Shown piece by piece: positions 57,265 through 64,000 of a DNA stretch of 64,000 nucleotides (position 1 is the stretch's first letter; every line of letters begins with the position of its first letter). A program made the translations under genes and the position numbers. This DNA comes from Lingula anatina (lineage: Eukaryota > Brachiopoda > Lingulata > Lingulida > Lingulidae). Under the pieces are notes generated by a model. It saw only the letters and a list, made by a program, of their open reading frames with translations. It did not search any database and was not told the origin of the DNA. Location of the stretch: contig NW_019775751.1 of the NCBI RefSeq assembly GCF_001039355.2, positions 128,292 through 192,291 of the forward strand, read 5' to 3'.

Positions 57265-57477
57265 AAATGAATACAATAAAATGCAACTTGAAATAATTAA
57301 TCAATTGAATAAATACATGTGTTACTCTTCTCAGAACCACATTTTTGGAAATCAATTTAAAGAAATTTTGTGATCGTGTTATTTTGTTATAATGTGCACT
57401 ACACAAACAAAACATTTTAAATTAATTAATGGTATTTGCACTTGAAAATTGCTTTTATCACTTCTAAAAACAGGTGA

Positions 57478-57730
57478 AAGGGACTATTCCCACAGATATT
57501 TGGATCAATCTATCTCCCTGGGGAGTCTCACTACATTGCTATCAACTTAACCAGCGTAAATGTCTGTTACTCCAAGTAAAGCTGTAAGGGGGTAATTATC
57601 TATACCCACTAGCTGATTCAATAGGCGTGACAGACATTTAAGCCGGTTAAGTTGATAGCAATTTAATGAGACTCCCCAGGGAGTTGGACCAATCCAGATG
57701 GATTGATCTATGCATGGGAACCCAGTCTTA
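57478..57730. mobile_element. Palindromic MITE family B, copy 3
   Basis: The left end GGGACTATTCCCACAGATAT and right end TGCATGGGAACCCAGTCTTA match the ends of 38324-38577 in reverse orientation. Inner arms GGGGAGTCTCACTACATTGC and GATAGCAATTTAATGAGACT are inverted copies. Confidence 0.78.
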
Positions 57731-58075
57731 GTCATAAACCAGTTCTGTAAGAAACTTCCCCTTACATCACAAGACCTTACCACTGTAAGTTTTGGTTCAT
57801 GCAGGCCTGGATGTAGGTACATGAAGGTTTCATATGGTAAAACCTCCACATAATTTGATAAAGACACCCCACCCTCCCTCTTTGAAATTAATGGATGAGC
57901 CTCGAGCAATATTCTGGATGAGTCAGCCTAAAGTGCTGCAAAATGACCCAAAGTGCTTACTCATCAACCAACCTATACCATTCATTAACTTTTATCATAT
58001 ATATATGCTATTTATAAAGTCCTTATGATAAGACCATTAAATGTGATTGACCACAAGTCAACACACTAGTTTTTC

Positions 58076-58249
58076 GGGGGCGTCTCGATAGTCTGAAGGT
58101 TCATTGGTCCGAAGGTTCATTGGTCCGAAAAGTGGTAACATTTTCATCTATATTTTAATCAAGGGTTCATTGGTCCGAAGGTTCTATAGTGAACATTCGG
58201 ACCAATGAACCTTCAGACTATTGAACCTTCGGACTATCGCTACGGCCCC
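58076..58249. mobile_element. hAT-like MITE with 8-bp target duplication
   Basis: Flanked by AGTTTTTC on both sides (58068-58075 and 58250-58257), an 8-bp duplication as expected for hAT transposons. The ends GGGGGCGTCTCGATAGTCTG and the reverse complement GGGGCCGTAGCGATAGTCCG form the terminal repeat. Inside, GAAGGTTCATTGGTCCGAA is repeated directly and inverted, giving a strong hairpin. Confidence 0.8.
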
Positions 58250-58889
58250 AGTTTTTCAACAGCACTTGCCACCCTTCATTTGTGTGCTTTCCACAAGGGC
58301 ATAAGTCAAATCATGTCAAAGGTCATCTAGAATGCCACCTGCTGCACCGGCCATGTTGACATGTAGCTTCAGAATATTCAGACTGCTGATTGGTTGAGAG
58401 ATCCTCATGATTCCCCATGCTGCTCCATTTACAGGCAGAGAGCCAGCATAGGACAGAATATGCTAGCATTGGCTCCAGCCTATGTCGAGGATTTACCTAA
58501 GAAAGTGCTACCAAGATGATTTAGGATGTATGGAAACAAATGTATAGAAACAAATTAACAGGTGACAGGTCTTAACACCCTGCTAAGTGGGAATTTAAGT
58601 TGTGGGTGTATTTAAGAAAAAAAGTTAACAAGTTTTAATTGTCCCCAGAATAGTTCAATAAGAAATGATTCACATGTTAAGAATGTAAAACNTTATTGTC
58701 TAGGAGAATAGTAGATATCAGCCTGTAGTCTTGAACAAGCGCCTCGATGACGAGTGAACAGTTGTCAAAAACAAAAGACCCAGGTGTGGTAGTTCAACTA
58801 CTGTTCATGCGTGCCGCAACGACCAAACCTAATTGCTCCTCAAGGTCACAAAACAATAACCGGTACTGACGGCTAGGCTCGTCTTAATC

Positions 58890-58988
58890 ATATAAGTAGC
58901 GCGTTTCCACCCCCTGATTGAGGGAGTCGTCTGTTGTATTCATACGACTCCTACTTGACGAAAACGAGGCGCGATACCCGGATGACAG
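58890..58988 (+). promoter_or_regulatory. Candidate TATA promoter and 5' UTR exon
   Basis: ATATAAG at 58890-58896 sits in a CpG-richer segment; about 90 bases on, GATGACAG is followed by donor GTAGGC at 58989. No ATG occurs in a clear coding frame before the donor. It could be the noncoding first exon of a plus-strand gene such as the candidate exon at 63667. Weak. Confidence 0.2.
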
Positions 58989-59412
58989 GTAGGCTTACAG
59001 AATTTGTGATAGGGTATGATACTCTTTTATGCGATCTGACACACACCTTGAAAACGGGTAGTATGGTCAGATACACCGGTTTATTCTGGACCCGTAGGTG
59101 CCGAGTCTGGTAGTTGGGAAGGCCTGGTATATGTATATAGGTAATAACCCTATCGCATCACGGACTTCTTACAGAGGACAAGAATGGTTATCAAAGGTAG
59201 GATTGGAGATACAGAAAAGGATCAGGAGGAAGAATAAAATGTGAATGTGCCTAAAGTCAGTTTTAATTTTTCGATATTGAATAATTAAAAAAAAAATTAA
59301 ATAAAACTGTCAGAGAGATAAAGAAAAAGGTAATAAACCTCGAACTCGTGTATTTTAACTGAAACTGTCAAATCACTTAACAGGCACACAGTGACAATAT
59401 CATTACACTTAC

Positions 59413-59701
59413 CTGTCCTCTCCATTTCCTCAATGTCATCCTCAGCTCCCTCAACATCTTGGACAAGTCTTGCAACCCCACATTCTTTCAACAGATCTTT
59501 GAGAACTTCATAACGCCCAACACCGATGTGACCTTTATCTTCCAAAGCATTGAGGAAATTATGTGTGTCGCAATCCTCGAGTTCTTTCGGCTGAAAATAA
59601 TTAACCCTTGACATTTGTTTCAACTTTTTAAACTGGGCCTTTGTAATGCTGTTGGCCAAATAGTTTATTAGTCCATTGTGCCGATCTCGGGGATTTCTCA
59701 T
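59413..59701 (-). CDS. Death-effector-domain-like protein, first coding exon (partial)
   Basis: Read on the minus strand, ATG at 59701 opens 96 codons ending at donor GTAAGT (plus-strand ACTTAC just left of 59413), phase 1. The product has the pattern of a six-helix DED/death-fold: GLINYLANSITKAQFKKLKQ, then QPKELEDCDTHNFLNALEDK (helix pair with acidic/hydrophobic spacing), GHIGVGRYEVLKDLL, and CGVARLVQDVE, followed by an acidic linker. Such domains recruit caspases or adaptors in apoptosis and innate signalling. Upstream, an acceptor TTTTGTTTCAG (exon start 59822) and a five-codon uORF precede this ATG, so the exon probably has a 5' UTR portion. Downstream exons were not found; the partner domain is unknown. 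Confidence 0.6.
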
Positions 59702-59822
59702 CTCGGTCAATTTTGCCGATAACACTGATACGAGAAAATGCGTCCCGCTCTAGTGCCTCTCTATAGGGTGGTAGAAATAGCTCGTGACAAGTAGACGTAG
59801 CACGCTACATCTGATACTCCAT
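59702..59822 (-). other. 5' UTR part of death-effector exon with uORF
   Basis: Minus-strand acceptor ATTTTGTTTCAG ends at plus position 59823; the exon then begins ATGGAGTATCAGATGTAG, a five-codon upstream frame, before the main ATG at 59701. An in-frame TAG upstream of the main ATG rules out a longer N-terminus in the unspliced frame. Confidence 0.35.
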
Positions 59823-60535
59823 CTGAAACAAAATGCAGAGAATAAATATGTGAGACAAAGAAGAAGAAGCAGAGTAAAGGACATTTTCTAGTAATATCGC
59901 TGAGTCTCCTCAGGGTTGGAGCCAGGTATTGAGAGCACTGAGGCTCAGCGGGCACTGTGAACTCATCCTTTATTACATTTGCCATACGATGTCACGTGTA
60001 CTGCCCGTATATCCTTTTCCTTGTGGCGTATGAGCGGAAACATGGGGAGGTCGTTCAAAATCGTACAGATTCAAGGTTCCGTTTTTTTTTTTTTTTTTTT
60101 CAAGCTAAAAAAAAATTAATCTTAAGCCTGTAAGCAGAGGCATTATCGTAGATGACATCGCATTGTTCCAGTATACGGGAACTGTTCGGTTGACTTGCGG
60201 TGCTCTAGATAATGTGTGGACCTGTTGTTGGTCTCATATCCTTTCCCTTTTTTAGGAGGCATAAAATATAAATATGTTTAAAACTTAGTGTTTTTTACTT
60301 GAAAGATTTGAAATTGTGCGTATGTCCTGCGTACTATGTATACTAAATATACTTTACCTGCGCAAGTTTCACAACTTACGGTACACACGTATTAGGCCCT
60401 ATATCTACTTTGCTATAGGGGCCTTTGACAAGAGGACTTATTTGCTGCATCTCACTAGTGCAGGTATCGCCCATGGGGTTATCAGGTAAGGTACATTAAA
60501 GTATTGTGCGGTTAAACGCCCTTTGATCGCATTAA

Positions 60536-62900
60536 ATGAACACTGGAAATACCCTGCGCACAACTTATTTGAACATCTTATTTGCATGTACTGTTATTGT
60601 GCTATTTTGCGAAACGATTGATACTTTCTTCAACTTACTTGTGAGTTTTCCCTCTTTTTTCTCCTAAAAATCTCAATGACAACCTTTTTTTCTTTACAAA
60701 TATGTCATGTAGGTTAGTAGATGTTAGTAAATTGATCATTTGTCTGGTCATCAGCCAGGTGAAGCCAGGTGAAGCTAAATCATTAATTTTTCATCTAGTG
60801 ACTGTTCACAGTTACTTAGTTATACGACTACCCCGCTACTTCTTCAGGAACTCACAAGAATTGATCACTGTGCTATTTATAAAATGTCGCTGACATTTGC
60901 AAGAGATCTTGTGTCTGTCTGGTTGTCAACCCAGGCAAACTGCGCAATAAAAATACCCCTTTTTTATCGTCGCTATAAATAAACAGTGGAAATACCCAGC
61001 TGCGCACAACTCTTTAGAGCATCTTTTTCTTGACGTGCAATCAGCTCTTTTGTCATATTGTTTATTTATTTAAACTCACTAATTATGTTTTTGTGTATTC
61101 TTTTTTCTTTTAAAATGTCAACAAAAGCCAACCAGTACATGAGATCTCCGCTTGGTTGTCCGGCTGTCACTGCACGTAAACACTGCGATATTGTATTAAT
61201 TTTCACGTCATCGCTATAATGTGAGCTACAGAGCTTTTATCTAACAATGATACACCTAGATGCATTGGCGTACACCTACTTCATTTGATTACTTTCCATT
61301 AGTGGCAGAGGTACAACCTTATGACTGGTGTACTGACAAAATCAAATATTTAACAAACTTACTTGAAATTATGGTATAACGTCAAGCGTCTGTGTCTATT
61401 TTTACAACTGCACATAACTCGCTACTTTTCAATTATTTGTTTGAAATTCTTTTTACACTCGTAGATGAACAATCGCTTTCATTTACCTATTCAAGTATGG
61501 CTACCAAAAACAAACATTCATGCTGAAAAACGCCCAATTGAACACAGGCCTCTCACAATATATTTTCATATTGACTTGAAATGGCCCATTTGACTGCATT
61601 CGACTATATGATTAAATCACAATATATCAATACATTTATGTACTTAATACTATGAAAAGAAACTTTACGACTTTCAACTTTTTGAATTACTCCGGACTTT
61701 AGAAAGAAAAAAAGAACATTTTGAAAGATCGAGGTCTTGCAAATAAATTAAACATTCTACATGACAAAGTATTTTTCCAACATAACACAAATTATGAACG
61801 CTACCAAGCCAGGTTACCAGAGCAAAATCATTCTCCCGCCATTATTATTTACGAGGTATTTTTATATCAATAACTATTCACAGTTAATTCGCTATATGAC
61901 TACCCTACCTATTTAATTATTTAAGGAACTCACCGGAACTGTTAAGGGTGGCATTTTTAAAATGTCCCAGTCATGTGTGATTGGTGTCAACTGATCATGA
62001 AACAAACTGCGCAATAAAAGATTCCCTTTGAAATTGTCCCTATAAATAAACAGTGGAAATACATTGTACCCAGCTCTTTTGAATTTTTTTTTTTTTTTTT
62101 TTTTTTTTTTTGACGTGCAATCAGCTCTTTAATGACATTGTTTATTTCTTATTTCTTATTTTAAGTTTGTGCATTTTAAAGTCAACGGTATCTTACCAGT
62201 ACATTAGCTCTCCGCTTGGTTGTCTGGTTGTCACTGCACATAAACAATGCGATACTTAAAATACTTACGTCATCACTATAAATAAACACGTGCCCTTGCC
62301 ATTGTTTGAACAACCACTTCATATATATTAATTTTGTAAAAATCTGTCAGTGCTTTTATCTAAAAATGATATACCTGGATGCCATTTTTGTCCTGGATGT
62401 TTCTGTCTGGTCGATTATCTACATGGTCTTCACAACGACAACCAGATTTGTGGATTATTTTTTAATCACATACTGAAGCATACGTTTTATAAATAATTGA
62501 AATAATGCATTAACGTACGAACTACTTCATTTGACCACTTTTCACTAGTCGCAGGGGTACCACCTTATTACTAGTGTACTGACAAAATCAATTACTTAAC
62601 AAACTTATTTGAAATACTGTAGGTATAACATGAAGCGTATGTGCCTTTTTTCACGGAGATGCACGGATATCACAATTTAGTAATTGTTTACAGTTACTTC
62701 GCCATTTGACGACCCCGCTATTTTAAGGAACTCACCGGAACTGTTGCTGATATTTGCAAGAGATCTTTTCGTGCCTGTCTGGTTGTCAACTCAGGCAAAC
62801 TGCGCAATAAAAATTTCCCCTTTGTACCTCTGCTATAAATGAACTATGTAAATACCCAGCTGCGCACAACTCTTTTGAGCATCTTTTTCTTGACGTACAA
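60536..62900. repeat. Diverged multi-copy non-coding repeat (unit about 0.8-1.2 kb)
   Basis: Collinear blocks recur: AACTGCGCAATAAAA at about 60932, 62004 and 62794; CTCCGCTTGGTTGTC at about 61147 and 62211; GACTACCC followed by AGGAACTCAC near 60830, 61900 and 62720; TTGACGTGCAATCAGCTCTT near 61032 and 62110; GTGTACTGACAAAATCAA near 61327 and 62573. Spacing varies between about 790 and 1,250 bp. No long open frame is present. Possibly a degraded satellite or duplicated transposon. Confidence 0.75.
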
Positions 62901-63666
62901 TACGCCAATCGGCAATCCTCGGCTCATTCCGCAAGCTCCATACTAACCTCGGATGTGATAGGCGGATAAATATGCACCAAATCCATGCATTTTGTTCGCC
63001 GGAAATGCCTTCTCACTCAATTCGACAATTCCGCTCATAAAGATGGCTGTCAATACCCCTGCTTTTTATGATGATTTACAGTTTGCCACACAATGCACTA
63101 AGATTGACTTTGATTTAAAGGATAAATAGATACAGGCGTTGAAAGAATTAGGTTTAAATTAGCGCGAGGTTGAAAGTAGTTCCTTCCCAACAATCAACAA
63201 TCAAATATGGTTGCCTCCGTATTACGTCCGAGGTTATTGTCGAGTGCGGAGACATCCGAGTAGTTCCGAGTGACAATACGCCATCGCTACAAATGAACAA
63301 ATACCCTTGCCATTGTTTGAACAATTACTTTACTCGCTTTGCAAAACAACTTTTGTCGCGTATTGATTTTTCCGAACTTTAAATAACAATTTGTAATAAC
63401 CCCTTTCTGTTGAATTGTTTGCTTGAACAGCCGTTTTAACAGGTACATTCCTAAATCGAAATGAACATACAGTAGGCCTATATGTAGATCTGTCACAATC
63501 GTAAGTGTCTTTTCCTGACTTGTCGTAGAAGAGAATTAAAATAATCGTGATAATTGTAAAAACTATTCACTATAGTTAAACAATGGCCAGCGAAATATTT
63601 TATTATCCTGGTGCTGGTTCAGTTATCTTTTTTTTATTTCATACTCATTTGTACCTTTACTTTTAG

Positions 63667-63729
63667 ATATGTATGAAGTCGCACGCGAGTATTTGCCTAA
63701 CGCACAGATAACACAAGGATCCACAACTG
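63667..63729 (+). other. Candidate 63-nt coding exon near right edge
   Basis: Acceptor TTTACTTTTAG and donor GTGAGT bound 63 bases with one open frame (phase 1/1) encoding MYEVAREYLPNAQITQGSTT. No domain is recognisable and no partner exon is certain. It could belong to a gene continuing past the window. Confidence 0.3.
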
Positions 63730-63809
63730 GTGAGTATTATAAAATTTGGGATTTCATTAATGCATTTCTTATAGTAGGCCCTATGTAAAGTGGGGTCCGC
63801 CATATAGAT

Positions 63810-63950
63810 AAACGTCCCAATAAAATATTCGCCCCGATAGATACGTCTCTATACATACACGTCTCAATAGATTTACGTCTCGTTAAATTTATGTTCCGAT
63901 AGATCCACCAACAGATTCCTATAAACCCACGTATCTTTAGATCCAGCTAN
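63810..63950. repeat. Degenerate CGTCTC/GATAGAT short repeat
   Basis: Words of the type AACGTCCCAATA, GATAGATACGTCTC, CACGTCTCAATAGAT, TTACGTCTCGTTA and GTTCCGATAGATC recur every 20-30 bases. A single N lies at its right end (about 63950). Confidence 0.5.
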
Positions 63951-64000
63951 CGAACTTGACCTTGCGTATTATGAATATTCATCAGTTCTGCAAGTTTCAA

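Larger units (their letters stand above)
55000..59412. other. Intergenic region, mostly without recognisable genes
   Basis: Contains the 3' UTR of paralogue 2, a poly-C/poly-A tract (about 55434-55468), an AAAT microsatellite (57229-57264), family B MITE (57478-57730), a hAT-like MITE (58076-58249), a single N at about 58692 and a TATA-containing candidate promoter (58890). No exon with recognisable domain content was seen on either strand. Further 3' exons of the minus-strand death-effector gene should lie here or further left, but I could not identify them. Confidence 0.5.

Noticed and set aside
59880-59985. Minus-strand ATG frame beginning MANVIKDEFTVPAEPQ
   Set aside because: Possible upstream exon of the death-effector gene, but I could not find a convincing donor and it is in a different frame; left out of the model.

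Overview
This is an AT-rich, intron-rich animal nuclear genome window with no prokaryotic features. Large introns, secreted and Ig-domain proteins, a death-effector-type exon, many short palindromic transposons, poly(G/C) tracts, CT/GA microsatellites and an apparent unmerged-haplotype duplication point to a highly heterozygous marine invertebrate. Frequent 'taggcctat' words would fit an echinoderm or other invertebrate deuterostome, but the taxon cannot be fixed from the sequence. The coding content was assembled by hand from splice sites, reading-frame phase and internal paralogue comparison.

Layout. (1) 1521-38787, + strand: one long gene for a GPI-anchored protein with three Ig domains (397 aa with first exon 1521-1575, 414 aa with the alternative first exon 28396-28501). 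Its first intron is about 27 kb and is filled with MITE-like elements, minisatellites, microsatellites and a 657-base assembly gap. Exons 3-7 occur twice in tandem (30038-32684 and 32696-35399), joined at a single N that breaks a splice donor; this is most likely two alleles laid end to end. (2) 38788-44727: 3' untranslated and intergenic sequence with inverted-repeat elements, including a nested pair. (3) 44728-47959 and 50155-54999, + strand: two tandem seven-exon paralogues of the cation-dependent mannose-6-phosphate receptor (CD-M6PR) family, with identical intron phases. Both keep a receptor-like cytosolic tail, but the phosphomannosyl-binding residues and the acidic dileucine are not evident. 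In the second gene the end of exon 4 plus its splice donor has been amplified into a 44-bp tandem array. (4) 55000-59412: intergenic, with a MITE carrying an 8-bp target duplication. (5) 59413-59822, - strand: one exon encoding a death-effector-domain-like module. (6) 60536-62900: a diverged multi-copy non-coding repeat; then one weak candidate exon near the right edge.

The genes do not form an obvious pathway. The Ig protein would act at the cell surface, the two receptor-like proteins in the endosome/Golgi system, and the death-effector exon in intracellular signalling. The most interesting features are the exon-derived splice-donor array, the tandem receptor paralogues, the two alternative signal-peptide exons (one enclosed by a long inverted repeat) and several uncharacterised palindromic element families.
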